Of a stretch of DNA of 64,000 bases, positions 8,925 to 17,466 are shown piece by piece. Where the stretch lies: assembly GCA_938020445.1 (NCBI GenBank), contig CALIIC010000028.1:1-64000 (forward strand), written 5' to 3'. Below the pieces are notes generated by a model. The model was not told where the DNA came from, did no database searches, and saw only the letters and a program-made list of their open reading frames with translations. Every line of letters begins with the position of its first letter. The stretch's first letter is position 1. The DNA comes from an uncultured Flavobacteriaceae bacterium. Lineage in GTDB: Bacteria > Bacteroidota > Bacteroidia > Flavobacteriales > Flavobacteriaceae. A program made the translations under genes and the position numbers.

Positions 8925-9839
8925 ATGAAGTATTTTATACAGTATAGGCTTATTTTAGCAAGTACCCTTTGTTTGATCATTTCTTGCTCCGGCAACAAGA
9001 AATCCGATGCATATGGAAATTTTGAGGCGGTTACGGTAACCATTAGTGCTGAAGGAACAGGAAAATTGATTTCGTTCTCGGCGGAAGAAGGCAAAGCATT
9101 AAAGGCCGGCGCACTAATAGGTCTTATTGATACGACCCAGCTACATTTAGAAAAATTATCTTTACAGGCTACGCTGGCCTCCCTTGACGACAAACTTCAG
9201 GAGGCCGCTCCCGACATCGCCATTCTTCTTGAAGAGAAACAAAACGCCGTTCGGGAACGAAATCGAACGGCCACCTTGTTCGAGCAAAAAGCGGCCACTA
9301 AAAAACAACTGGACGATTACAACGGACAGATCGATGTCCTCGACCAACAAATCAATTCGACCAAAAGAAGAATCGGCCTTTCGAACCGGAGCATCCTTTC
9401 CGAGCGAAAACCGTTGCTAGCACAAATAAATATCATTGATCAGCATATTGCCGATAACCAAATCAAAAACCCCATATCAGGAACGGTATTAACAAAGATT
9501 ACCGAGCAGTCAGAATTTGTGAATACGGGCGCGCCCTTATACAAAATAGCCGACTTGAGTACCCTAAAACTGCGTGCCTATACAAGTGCGAACTTGCTAC
9601 AGCACGTACAACTAAATGATGAAGTAACCGTCTTGGTAGATGATGGAAAAGAGGAGTATAAATACTTGCCCGGAACGGTTACATGGATTGCCAGTGAGGC
9701 CGAGTTTACTCCTAAAACCATTGAAACCAAAGAGGAACGGGTACATCTGGTCTATGCAATCGATGTACGCGTTCAAAATGATGGAGGCCTAAAAATAGGT
9801 ATGCCCGGAGAAGTTGTATTCGAAACCAAAAAAGAATAA
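8925..9839 (+). CDS. HlyD/membrane-fusion family periplasmic adaptor lipoprotein
   Basis: 304 residues. The start has a lipobox (LIISC, Cys21), so the adaptor is probably lipid-anchored to the inner membrane. A biotinyl-lipoyl-like half motif (TVTISAEGTGKLISFSAEEGKALKAGALIGLID) is followed by a helical hairpin (~75-160), the second lipoyl half (QIKNPISGTVLTKITEQSEFVNTGAPLYKIADLS) and a beta-barrel domain. It bridges the ABC transporter and the TolC-like channel; the E. coli counterpart would be YbhG. It starts three bases after the TolC stop and is followed five bases later by the first ATPase gene, a tight operon. Confidence 0.9.
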   Translation: MKYFIQYRLILASTLCLIISCSGNKKSDAYGNFEAVTVTISAEGTGKLISFSAEEGKALKAGALIGLIDTTQLHLEKLSLQATLASLDDKLQEAAPDIAILLEEKQNAVRERNRTATLFEQKAATKKQLDDYNGQIDVLDQQINSTKRRIGLSNRSILSERKPLLAQINIIDQHIADNQIKNPISGTVLTKITEQSEFVNTGAPLYKIADLSTLKLRAYTSANLLQHVQLNDEVTVLVDDGKEEYKYLPGTVTWIASEAEFTPKTIETKEERVHLVYAIDVRVQNDGGLKIGMPGEVVFETKKE

Positions 9840-9844
9840 GAGCA

Positions 9845-10774
9845 ATGCCAGCAATACTAGCCAAAAATATTAGTAAAAATTACGGAGAAATCGAAGCGCT
9901 CAAAGACGTGTCCTTCCAAGTAAACGACGGGGAACTCTTTGGCCTTATCGGCCCCGACGGAGCCGGTAAATCGACACTCTTCCGTGTTTTAACGACCCTA
10001 CTTTTGGCAGACAAGGGTACTGGAGAAGTGGTAGGACATCCCATTGTGTCCGAGTATAAAGAAATTCGAAAAAAAGTAGGCTACATGCCCGGTAAGTTTT
10101 CGCTCTACCAAGATTTGTCAGTGGAAGAAAACCTTCGCTTTTTTGCCACCATTTTTGGCACTACCATCGAGGAAAACTACAGCTTGATCAAGGATATTTA
10201 TATACAAATAGAACCGTTCAGAAAGCGATTGGCAGGAAATCTTTCCGGTGGAATGAAACAGAAATTGGCCCTATGCTGTGCTTTGATTCACAAGCCCAAG
10301 GTTCTGTTCCTAGATGAGCCCACCACAGGAGTTGATGCCGTAAGCCGAAAAGAATTTTGGGAAATGTTGCAACGGTTAAAGGAAAAAGGCATCGCTATTT
10401 TGGTCAGTACTCCCTATATGGACGAGGCAGAGCTGTGCCAGCGCATCGCATTGATCCAAAATGGTGCTATACTAGAGACCAACACGCCTCAAAATCTTAA
10501 AAAATCGTATGGTCATCCACTATATGCCGTCAAATCCAAGGACACTTACAATCTGCTAAAAAGTCTGAGAGAGGCGCATTACACCCGTTCCGTTTTGCCT
10601 TTTGGGGAGTTCCTTCATTTGAGTACGAACAGGCCAATGGAAATTGAACAGATCAAGAACGATTTAACCCGGAAGGGATTTCCGGGTATCGAAGTCAAAA
10701 AAATCGAAGCTACCGTAGAAGATGTCTTTTTAGAATTGAGCGAGACCGAAGCACTAAAAACCGAACGCCCATGA
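9845..10774 (+). CDS. ABC transporter ATP-binding protein (first of two)
   Basis: 309 residues, a full nucleotide-binding domain plus ~75-residue C-terminal extension. Walker A is GPDGAGKST (residues ~39-47), the signature is LSGGMKQKL, Walker B is VLFLDEP, and the switch His is replaced by Tyr in VSTPYMDEAE. The GPDGAGK wording and Tyr switch resemble the N-terminal half of E. coli YbhF, in which two ATPase halves are fused. Here the two are separate genes split by a small membrane-protein gene. The loss of the switch His suggests that this half may hydrolyse ATP poorly and act mainly in regulation (inference). Confidence 0.9.
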   Translation: MPAILAKNISKNYGEIEALKDVSFQVNDGELFGLIGPDGAGKSTLFRVLTTLLLADKGTGEVVGHPIVSEYKEIRKKVGYMPGKFSLYQDLSVEENLRFFATIFGTTIEENYSLIKDIYIQIEPFRKRLAGNLSGGMKQKLALCCALIHKPKVLFLDEPTTGVDAVSRKEFWEMLQRLKEKGIAILVSTPYMDEAELCQRIALIQNGAILETNTPQNLKKSYGHPLYAVKSKDTYNLLKSLREAHYTRSVLPFGEFLHLSTNRPMEIEQIKNDLTRKGFPGIEVKKIEATVEDVFLELSETEALKTERP

Positions 10775-11145
10775 ACCCTATACAAAAAAGTAACTGGCGT
10801 TCCCTATCGATAGTGCCGATAATCCTATTGGTTTTAACGGCAATTCTTAAAACTTTACAGGTCGATTTTACCGTAGAAGAGATGACAGCCCATGGCTTGG
10901 AACTCCTGATTCTTAGTTTAGTTCTTATAAAACTGGTATATGCCACAGTAATTCGAGTGCCAAGAACCCCTCGTATCATTTTTTTGCTAAGCACCGCATA
11001 CACAGAAGGCATCATTGCCGCTTCCCCAATCATAATTAAACCACCTATCCCGGGAACAATGCTTCAGGTATTGTTATGGGGCGCGATGTATTTTAAAGTT
11101 TCACAGTTTTTTAATCTGGAAAGAAAAATCCTCAACAATGAGTGA
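10771..11145 (+). CDS. Small multi-span membrane protein of unknown function
   Basis: 124 residues. I do not recognise the family. The start ATG overlaps the previous stop (ATGA) and its end overlaps the next gene's start by eight bases, so translation is coupled to both ATPase genes and the gene is almost certainly real. Hydrophobic segments at residues ~12-25, 42-62 and 98-112 suggest two or three membrane spans; TPRIIFLLSTAYTEGIIAAS and KPPIPGTMLQ may be loops. Its place inside the transporter operon suggests an accessory subunit that assembles with the ABC proteins. No catalytic motif is visible. Confidence 0.6.
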   Translation: MNPIQKSNWRSLSIVPIILLVLTAILKTLQVDFTVEEMTAHGLELLILSLVLIKLVYATVIRVPRTPRIIFLLSTAYTEGIIAASPIIIKPPIPGTMLQVLLWGAMYFKVSQFFNLERKILNNE

Positions 11146-11866
11146 ACAAGCCATAAAAGTGGAAGGACTCACCAAACGCTTCGGAGATTTTACAGCCGTA
11201 GACACTATTAGCTTTCAAGTGGAAAAAGGTGAAATATTCGGTTTCCTAGGAGCCAATGGCGCAGGAAAAACAACCGCCATGCGCATGCTCATCGGCCTAA
11301 GTAAACCGACCGAAGGACAAGGTTTCGTAGCCGGATTTGATATCAACACCCAAGCCGAGAAAATCAAAAAAAACATTGGGTATATGTCGCAAAAATTTAG
11401 TCTTTACAACGACCTCACGGTCAAAGAGAATATCCGCTTCTATGGCGGTATCTATGGTTTGTCCAAGTCAAGGATTTCCGAAAAAACCGAAGATATTTTG
11501 GCAGAACTACGCCTTTTTGAGGTAGCCAAAAAACCGGTCCGGGAACTCCCTTTGGGCTGGAAACAACGCTTGTCATTCGCAATATCTATGGTACACGACC
11601 CTGATATCGTTTTTCTCGACGAACCTACAGGTGGTGTCGACCCGCACGTGCGGCGTCAATTTTGGGAAACTATCTACCAACAGGCCAATGCCGGTAGAAC
11701 AATTTTTGTGACTACCCATTATATGGATGAAGCCGAATACTGCAATCGGGTATCGATCATGGTCGATGGAAAAATTGCGGCATTGGATACCCCAGATCAA
11801 CTCAAAAAACAATTCAACTCTAAAAGTATGGACGAGGTGTTCCTGAAACTCGCCCGAAACGTATAA
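11138..11866 (+). CDS. ABC transporter ATP-binding protein (second of two)
   Basis: 242 residues. Walker A is GANGAGKTT (residues ~37-45), Walker B is IVFLDEP and the switch region is VTTHYMDEAE with His intact. The signature is unusual: LPLGWKQRL instead of LSGGQ, as in the C-terminal half of YbhF-type exporters. Together with the preceding ATPase, whose signature is canonical but whose switch His is lost, this suggests an asymmetric ATPase pair with one degenerate and one competent site. It would power the two ABC-2 permeases encoded downstream. A DUF2141 gene comes between. Confidence 0.9.
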   Translation: MSEQAIKVEGLTKRFGDFTAVDTISFQVEKGEIFGFLGANGAGKTTAMRMLIGLSKPTEGQGFVAGFDINTQAEKIKKNIGYMSQKFSLYNDLTVKENIRFYGGIYGLSKSRISEKTEDILAELRLFEVAKKPVRELPLGWKQRLSFAISMVHDPDIVFLDEPTGGVDPHVRRQFWETIYQQANAGRTIFVTTHYMDEAEYCNRVSIMVDGKIAALDTPDQLKKQFNSKSMDEVFLKLARNV

Positions 11867-11891
11867 ACACGAACATGCAAATACAAATCTA

Positions 11892-12323
11892 ATGAAAAAA
11901 CAGTTTTTTAGTATCGCGGCCCTCCTATTTTGGATGCTAGGATTCGCACAAAGCGACGGTTCAATTTCAATTACCATAGAAGAAATCAAAAAGCCCGGAG
12001 AAGGGCAATTGGTCTTTATGCTTTTTGATCAAGAAGATGGTTTTCCCAAAGAACCTACTAAAGCAAAATACCTGGGCATCCTATCCGATTTTAAAAGTAA
12101 GGCTACCTATGTTTTTGAAGGTATTCCCAAAGGAGTCTATGCCATCGCAGCTTTTCATGACAAGGACATGAACAAGGAAATCGAGACGAATTTTATGGGT
12201 ATGCCCAAAGAACCCGTTGGGGCTGCTAACATGAAAGGCATGGGGCGCCCCTCGTTCTCAAAATCCAAAATACGCTTTGATGGCACCAGCGAATCTATCA
12301 CACTGAACTTCATTAACGATTAG
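11892..12323 (+). CDS. DUF2141 periplasmic protein
   Basis: 143 residues with a signal peptide (KKQFFSIAALLFWMLGFAQ, cleaved near residue 20). The mature part shows the DUF2141 pattern: an Ig-like strand set with GQLVFMLFDQEDGFP, a central FEGIPKGVYAIAAFHDKDMN motif, and the terminal FVG-like MGMPKEPVGAANMKGMGRPSF followed by ITLNF. Function of the family is unknown; it is secreted. Its place between the ATPase and permease genes, with gaps of only 25 and 4 bases, is odd and suggests that it is made together with the exporter, perhaps as a periplasmic partner or cargo. Confidence 0.8.
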   Translation: MKKQFFSIAALLFWMLGFAQSDGSISITIEEIKKPGEGQLVFMLFDQEDGFPKEPTKAKYLGILSDFKSKATYVFEGIPKGVYAIAAFHDKDMNKEIETNFMGMPKEPVGAANMKGMGRPSFSKSKIRFDGTSESITLNFIND

Positions 12324-12327
12324 CACT

Positions 12328-13437
12328 ATGTTCAAGGTATTCAGGGCATTCGTAACAAAAGAGATGTACCACATTCTGAGGGATAAACGCACCCTTTTGA
12401 TTCTTTTTGGAATGCCTATTGCACAAATACTGATTTTTGGGTATGCGGTGACCAATGAGTTCAAGGACGCCTATCTGGATATCTATGACCAGGCAAATGA
12501 CCAAATGAGCAAAGAATTGGTACAACACCTACAGAGTTCTGGCCATTTTAAAGTGAATCGGATGATCCAATCGGAGAAAGAACTGGAAGACGGTTTCAAG
12601 GCCGGCACTACCAAACTGGCCGTGGTCATTCCCTATGGTTTTTCATCGGAACTTTCAAATGGCAATGCCGTTACCGTGCAGCTCTTGGCCGACGGTTCGG
12701 ACCCTAACAATGCCAACACCCTGGTACAGTATGCCTCCACGATAATCAATGGTTTTCAACAAGAGCGCTTGCATCAAACCGATAATCCCTACCAGGTCGA
12801 GGTGGAGATGCGAATGCTCTATAATCCACAATTGGCAAGCGCGCACAATTTCGTGCCCGGTACCATCGCCCTAATTCTACTGATTATTTCGGCAATGATG
12901 ACTTCACTGACCATTGCAAAGGAAAAAGAAATCGGCACCATGGAAATACTCTTGGTTTCTCCCCTACCTCCCCTACTAATTATCTTGGGAAAGGTAACTC
13001 CCTACGCCCTTCTTTCCTTCATAAACGCTATTCTTATCTTGCTAATCGGTTATTTTATATTCGATGTCCCCATCAAGGGAAATATTTTGGTCTTACTGGG
13101 CGTCTGTTTTCTTTATGTAGTTACTGCCCTAGCCCTTGGCACCTTGATCTCTACAGCCTCTAAGACGCAGCAAGATGCCATGATGCGTTCTTTGATGGGC
13201 TTAATGATGCCTTCGATGTTGTTATCGGGTTTTATTTTCCCGCTGTCCAGTATGCCCAAGGTGCTACAGGTTTTAGGAAGTATAATTCCGGCTACCTATT
13301 TTATCGAAATCTTAAAAGGAATTATGCTCCGGGGGGTAGGTGCCCACCTGGTTATTTGGGAAATTCTGATTCTTGTAGGAATGACCATTTTCCTTTTGGG
13401 GATGACCTTTAAGAATTTTAAAATCAGATTGGAATAA
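12328..13437 (+). CDS. ABC-2 type transport permease (first of two)
   Basis: 369 residues with the layout of YbhR/YbhS/YhhJ permeases: one N-terminal span (~20-42), a large periplasmic domain (~45-175), then five spans in the C-terminal half. The conserved stretch after the domain is FVPGTIALILLIISAMMTSLTIAKEKE with the EIGTMEILLVSP coupling-helix region; a later SGFIFPLSSMPKVLQ and the TYFIEILKGIMLRG motif are typical. It pairs with the next gene to form the membrane core of the exporter. Substrate probably a toxic hydrophobic compound or antibiotic, inferred from TetR control and YbhFSR similarity. Confidence 0.9.
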   Translation: MFKVFRAFVTKEMYHILRDKRTLLILFGMPIAQILIFGYAVTNEFKDAYLDIYDQANDQMSKELVQHLQSSGHFKVNRMIQSEKELEDGFKAGTTKLAVVIPYGFSSELSNGNAVTVQLLADGSDPNNANTLVQYASTIINGFQQERLHQTDNPYQVEVEMRMLYNPQLASAHNFVPGTIALILLIISAMMTSLTIAKEKEIGTMEILLVSPLPPLLIILGKVTPYALLSFINAILILLIGYFIFDVPIKGNILVLLGVCFLYVVTALALGTLISTASKTQQDAMMRSLMGLMMPSMLLSGFIFPLSSMPKVLQVLGSIIPATYFIEILKGIMLRGVGAHLVIWEILILVGMTIFLLGMTFKNFKIRLE

Positions 13438-13448
13438 AGAAAAGTCCT

Positions 13449-14567
13449 ATGAAGATACTTGCCTATCTTATACAGAAAGAGTTTATACAAATATTTAGGA
13501 ACAAGGCCATGCTTCCAATGATTACCCTGTTGCCTATTATACAGCTTATATTATTGAGCAATGCTGCTTCAAACGAAGTAAAAAATGTGAAACTGGTCGT
13601 AGTAGATAAAGACCATAGTGCACAATCTCGCTTGTTGACCAGAAAAATTAGCGCTAACGACCGTTTTTCTTTGGTAGCAGCCACCCTCAGCGATTACGAG
13701 GCCCAAGAAATAATGCAGGCAAACAAAACAGATATCATTCTTCAGATACCAGAAAACTTTGAACGTGACTTTCTAAGTGGTGCAAAACCACGATTACAAA
13801 CATTGGTCAATGCAGTGAATGGGCAACAGGCCACCGTTGGTTCCGGCTATCTGAACTCAATTATCGGTTCTTTTAATGGGGAGTTAATGTCCGAAATCAA
13901 GCAAACCAATTGGAGCTCTCAAAATGCCCAAATAAATGTTGCATCAAGAAATTGGTACAATCCCGAATTGAAGTATACTCATTTTATGGCCCCAGGTATT
14001 TTGGCCGAGCTTACAGCCTTGCTAACCATTATCCTCTCCGCAATGAACATAGTTCGGGAAAGAGAGATCGGCACCATTGAACAAATCAACGTGACCCCGA
14101 TAAAAAAATGGCAGTTCGTTCTTGGCAAACTGGTCCCCTTTCTATGCTTGGGCGTGGTTTTGTTAATAGTTGGACTTAGTGCCAGCAAGCTCATTTTTGA
14201 CATCCCTATTCGTGGAAATATTGGTCTCATTTTTGTATACGGCATTGTAAACCTAGTGGCCGTTTTGGGACTGGGCCTTTTGATATCCAATTTCGCAAAT
14301 ACACAACAACAGGCCATTTTCGTTGCCTTTTTTTTCATTTTGATTTTTGTGTTGATGTGCGGGCTCTTTACCCCTATCGATAGCATGCCCAAATGGGCGC
14401 AATACTTTACCATTCCCAACCCTTTGGCTCATTTTATTTCGGTATCGAGAAAAGTATTGATGAAAGGTAGCGGACTTGCCGACATAAGGATGGAATTCCT
14501 CTATACAACAATGTTAGCCTTCCTCTTCAATGGCCTGGCAGTTTGGAGTTATAAAAAACAATCGTGA
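13449..14567 (+). CDS. ABC-2 type transport permease (second of two)
   Basis: 372 residues, a paralogue of the preceding permease with the same layout: first span ~20-40, a periplasmic domain to ~180, then five spans. Family motifs include FMAPGILAELTALLTIILSAMNIVREREIGTIEQINVTPI and CGLFTPIDSMPKWAQ, then NPLAHFISVSRKVLMKG. It would dimerise with the first permease. Its stop codon is one base from the ATG of the phospholipase gene, so the operon continues. Confidence 0.9.
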   Translation: MKILAYLIQKEFIQIFRNKAMLPMITLLPIIQLILLSNAASNEVKNVKLVVVDKDHSAQSRLLTRKISANDRFSLVAATLSDYEAQEIMQANKTDIILQIPENFERDFLSGAKPRLQTLVNAVNGQQATVGSGYLNSIIGSFNGELMSEIKQTNWSSQNAQINVASRNWYNPELKYTHFMAPGILAELTALLTIILSAMNIVREREIGTIEQINVTPIKKWQFVLGKLVPFLCLGVVLLIVGLSASKLIFDIPIRGNIGLIFVYGIVNLVAVLGLGLLISNFANTQQQAIFVAFFFILIFVLMCGLFTPIDSMPKWAQYFTIPNPLAHFISVSRKVLMKGSGLADIRMEFLYTTMLAFLFNGLAVWSYKKQS

Positions 14568-14568
14568 G

Positions 14569-15408
14569 ATGTACTATAAATTCGCCATCATAGGGATACT
14601 GTTTTTTTGCTGGTTTAGCTCGTTCTCTTTTGTAGTAGCGCAACAGGATTCGCTCGCACAAACCCTAAAATTGACAGATCGGGAACTATTGGCAAAATTA
14701 CCCATGTTTTCGATTTATGGAGATAATTATTTTATCACGGGTAGCGATATTAGGGGGGCGATTACCTCGGAGACCAGCGACGCCAAATTTCAGCTTGGTT
14801 TTAAGCAATTGTTGACCGATCTACTGCTCCCGTACGATACCTTTTTATTTTTCACCTATCGGCAAAAATCATTTTGGGACATTTATAAAGATTCGTTCCC
14901 ATTTAGGGAAACCAACTACAATCCGGGATTGGGGGTTGCAAAATTATGGTTCAAGGACAACCAACTGGATTACGGTCTCTGGTTCCAGTTCGAACATGAA
15001 TCGAACGGAAGGGACAGTATCAGCTCAAGAAGCTGGAATTTTTTTTCGCTACGATACTCAAAACCAATTGGTGATAAATGGCAGATGACAGCAAAGGGGT
15101 GGGTACCTATCGGAGATATATCAAGCAATCCGGATATCATAGACTACAAAGGCTACTTTCAGTTTCATTTGGCCTATCGCCCTATCAAAAGACTGATTTT
15201 GGAAGGGGATTTTAGTAAAAGTTTTACCAGCGATTGGCGGGGAAATGCACAACTATCGGTCAGTTGGAAGCCTTTTAAAAAATCGAATCAATTTCTCTAT
15301 ATACAATACTATGTGGGGCAGGCAGAGAACCTGATCGAATATCAAGACAGCATAAGCAAGCTACGCTTGGGGGTGGCGTTCAAGGAGTTATTTGGAAATT
15401 TTAAGTAA
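14569..15408 (+). CDS. pldA: Outer membrane phospholipase A (OMPLA)
   Basis: About 279 residues from ATG 14569 (an upstream ATG at 14530 lies inside the permease gene and gives a worse signal peptide). After the signal peptide (ends near AQQ, residue 26) the protein has the OMPLA active-site motif almost intact: FEHESNGRDSISSRSWN, giving His143, Ser145 and Asn157, equivalent to the His-Ser-Asn triad of E. coli PldA. It would hydrolyse phospholipids in the outer leaflet when dimerised with calcium. It is the last gene of the efflux operon, one base after the permease, so it may repair lipid asymmetry during envelope stress (inference). Size matches the family. Confidence 0.88.
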   Translation: MYYKFAIIGILFFCWFSSFSFVVAQQDSLAQTLKLTDRELLAKLPMFSIYGDNYFITGSDIRGAITSETSDAKFQLGFKQLLTDLLLPYDTFLFFTYRQKSFWDIYKDSFPFRETNYNPGLGVAKLWFKDNQLDYGLWFQFEHESNGRDSISSRSWNFFSLRYSKPIGDKWQMTAKGWVPIGDISSNPDIIDYKGYFQFHLAYRPIKRLILEGDFSKSFTSDWRGNAQLSVSWKPFKKSNQFLYIQYYVGQAENLIEYQDSISKLRLGVAFKELFGNFK

Positions 15409-15418
15409 ATCGGGTTTA

Positions 15419-15448
15419 TAGACAATACTATATTATTGGTAGACAAAT
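15419..15448. promoter_or_regulatory. Putative LytTR-type binding site upstream of lipoprotein gene
   Basis: Two TAGAC direct repeats start 21 bases apart (15419 and 15440), the spacing expected for LytTR-domain proteins that bind paired repeats two helical turns apart. The second lies in TATTGGTAGACAAAT (15434-15448), a 15-bp sequence that recurs exactly, inverted, at 20912-20926. The rest of the 15409-15637 gap is AT-rich with a hairpin AATACC...GGTATT that is not followed by a T tract. Confidence 0.5.
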
Positions 15449-15637
15449 GAATAGGCTTGGTATATCTTTTTTTATAGAATGCGTTGATATCAATACCTTG
15501 GTAAGGGTATTATAAAAAAAGTAAGGAGACAAGTTTCTGAAATTATGTGGAAACATTCAGAATACGATAACGCTTAAACTAAAATCTATACAACCGACCT
15601 TATGACCTCATTTTTTTATTCATTTAAATCATGTGTT

Positions 15638-16492
15638 ATGAGAAAAATAAAAATGTATTTGTTAGGGTTTTTATGTGCGACCGGGCTTAGTATACTAGGT
15701 TGCGAAGATGATGATACTTCAATCGAGGAATCTTCCGCCACTCCCAATGCGGTAAATGAGGCCCAGTATCTGGAAACACAGGCGGCTACCGAAATGATTA
15801 CCGGAGTATCCGGTGATGTTTTTTTAACGGATACCGGCACTAACAAACAGGTGGGTGCTGCAAAAAACAACAATTGTGTTGAGCGAAGCTCGGAAGAAAC
15901 TGACGGCATAGTAACCGTTACCTTAGATTATGGTCAAGGCTGTGAACTTGATGAAGATGTGATTGTTTCAGGAATCATCAAAATCACCTATGATCTAAAT
16001 GATACAGCGAATGGGGCCACCATTTTGACTACTTTGGAAAACTACCGATACAATGAGGTTTCGGTTAATGGAAAGGCAACTTCAGTTTATAGTATTGTAA
16101 CGGATACGGGTAATTTTAAATTTTCCTCGGAAACCGACTTTTTGTTCGAGTGGCCCGACGGTCTTACCGCCACCAGCGAAGGCCTTTCGGAAACAGAGAC
16201 CGTTTTTGAGATTTCAAATGAAATCTTTGATTTTTACACCTTGATTTCTGGAAATGGAGCTACCGAATTTAGCAATGGAGATCGATATACCTATGAAATT
16301 ACCACCCCTTTAAGAACAGAGATAGGCTGCGCTTATGTTGTAAGCGGGATAGTAGTCACCACAGAGAATGGTGAGGCCTCGACAAGGAATTATGGTGATG
16401 GCAGCTGCGATACCATTGCCACGGATACCGACACAAATGGCACCACTACTACTATTGATTTAGACGACGACCAAAAAGAAAATGATAATTAG
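15638..16492 (+). CDS. Exported lipoprotein of unknown function
   Basis: About 284 residues from ATG 15638, which places a lipobox (SILGC, Cys22) at the right distance; an earlier in-frame ATG at 15602 would add twelve residues. The mature protein starts with an acidic stretch (EDDDTSIEESS), has a beta-rich body with four Cys residues that may pair (NNCVERS, GCELDED, GCAYVVSG, GSCDT), and ends with a Thr/Asp-rich tail (TDTDTNGTTTT...DLDDDQ). I do not recognise a family. A strong terminator lies just downstream, so it is a single-gene unit. Its upstream region shares a 15-bp motif with the DUF4270 control region. Confidence 0.7.
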   Translation: MRKIKMYLLGFLCATGLSILGCEDDDTSIEESSATPNAVNEAQYLETQAATEMITGVSGDVFLTDTGTNKQVGAAKNNNCVERSSEETDGIVTVTLDYGQGCELDEDVIVSGIIKITYDLNDTANGATILTTLENYRYNEVSVNGKATSVYSIVTDTGNFKFSSETDFLFEWPDGLTATSEGLSETETVFEISNEIFDFYTLISGNGATEFSNGDRYTYEITTPLRTEIGCAYVVSGIVVTTENGEASTRNYGDGSCDTIATDTDTNGTTTTIDLDDDQKENDN

Positions 16493-16546
16493 TTTAGGAT
16501 GTTTCATAGTGATTTTTAGTTAGTAGAGTGATTATTAATCAGAAAA

Positions 16547-16578
16547 GGCCGTTTCGATCTTATCGAGACGGTCTTTTT
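16547..16578 (+). terminator. Strong intrinsic terminator
   Basis: Stem GGCCGTTTCGAT / ATCGAGACGGTC (12 bp with two G-U pairs), loop CTT, followed by TTTTT. It lies 55 bases after the lipoprotein stop. An A-run before the stem (16543-16546) may let it also serve the convergent LytTR regulator gene ending at 16734. Confidence 0.8.
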
Positions 16579-16733
16579 GATTTGTTCTCGACTTAAAAAA
16601 AACGTGTAAAGTCACCATTCGTTAAAAAAGGGAAGCCGATGGCAGATGAAGTTCGAGTTTAGGTTTGCAGGCAAAGACTATAGCTGTTGAAAAGAAAAAG
16701 CAAATACGATCGATTTCTATCTTCAAAAACGTC

Positions 16734-17465
16734 TTACAGCCCTACCCTTCTCATAAATTCTGATTTGTAGCTTTCACCTATGGGTATGCGAATATCATCA
16801 ATGACAATTTTACTGCGTTGTACCGAAGCAATGCAGTTAATATTGACCATAAACGAGCGATGTACCCGAAAGAATTGATTAGAAGGTAGCTTGGTCTCCA
16901 TTTCCTTAAAACTCATTAGTGTAAGTATGGGTTTGTTTGAGCCCTTTATATGAATCTTTAAATAATCTTTTAAGCCTTGAACATACTTAACATCATCGAA
17001 TGCCAACTTGATGTTTCCATATTCGGACTTGATAAAGACAAAGTCATCTTTTAATGGTATTTCGTTGCCAGCGGAACTTACATTTTCAGCTGGCAAGGGA
17101 GCGGCTTGTTTCAAGGTGTACATTTCTTTTGCTCGGTTCACCGCTTTTATAAAACGGGCAAAAGGAATGGGCTTTACCAAATAATCAACTGCATTGAGTT
17201 CAAAACCGTCTATGGCATATTTTTGATAGGCGGTCGTGAAGATAAACATGGGTTTATTTTCCAAGCTTCTAATGAATTCCAAACCGCTGATTTGTGGCAT
17301 TTCTATATCTGAAAAAACCAAATCTATCTTTTGCTTTACCAACAAATCCATCGCCTCCAAAGGGTTGGTAAACGTCCCGACCACTTCAAGATAGCCCAGG
17401 TCTTGGCAATATGACTTCATGATGTTAAGGGCCAAGGGTTCATCATCAACTATAATACATTTCAT
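16734..17465 (-). CDS. LytTR family response regulator
   Basis: 243 residues. The receiver domain (1-120) begins MKCIIVDDEPLAL, has the phospho-acceptor Asp53 in VFSDIEMP and the Lys of VKPIPFARF. The LytTR DNA-binding domain (~145-243) ends with the FFRVHRSFMVNINCIASVQ and IPIGESYKSEF motifs. The kinase gene is two bases upstream, so the two form a LytS/LytR-type pair. It is the last gene of a five-gene minus-strand operon that starts with envelope proteins. Likely targets are the flanking envelope genes: repeated GTCTA motifs occur on both sides (15419-15448 and 20831-20967). Confidence 0.92.
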   Translation of the reverse strand: MKCIIVDDEPLALNIMKSYCQDLGYLEVVGTFTNPLEAMDLLVKQKIDLVFSDIEMPQISGLEFIRSLENKPMFIFTTAYQKYAIDGFELNAVDYLVKPIPFARFIKAVNRAKEMYTLKQAAPLPAENVSSAGNEIPLKDDFVFIKSEYGNIKLAFDDVKYVQGLKDYLKIHIKGSNKPILTLMSFKEMETKLPSNQFFRVHRSFMVNINCIASVQRSKIVIDDIRIPIGESYKSEFMRRVGL

Positions 17466-17466
17466 A

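Noticed and set aside
10710..11033. Minus-strand 107-codon frame opposite the small membrane-protein gene
   Set aside because: The plus-strand frame overlaps its neighbours by four and eight bases as in a coupled operon; the opposite frame has no such context.
15480..15525. AATACC...GGTATT hairpin downstream of the phospholipase gene as a terminator
   Set aside because: It is followed by A residues, not T residues, on the plus strand, and no gene ends there on the minus strand.
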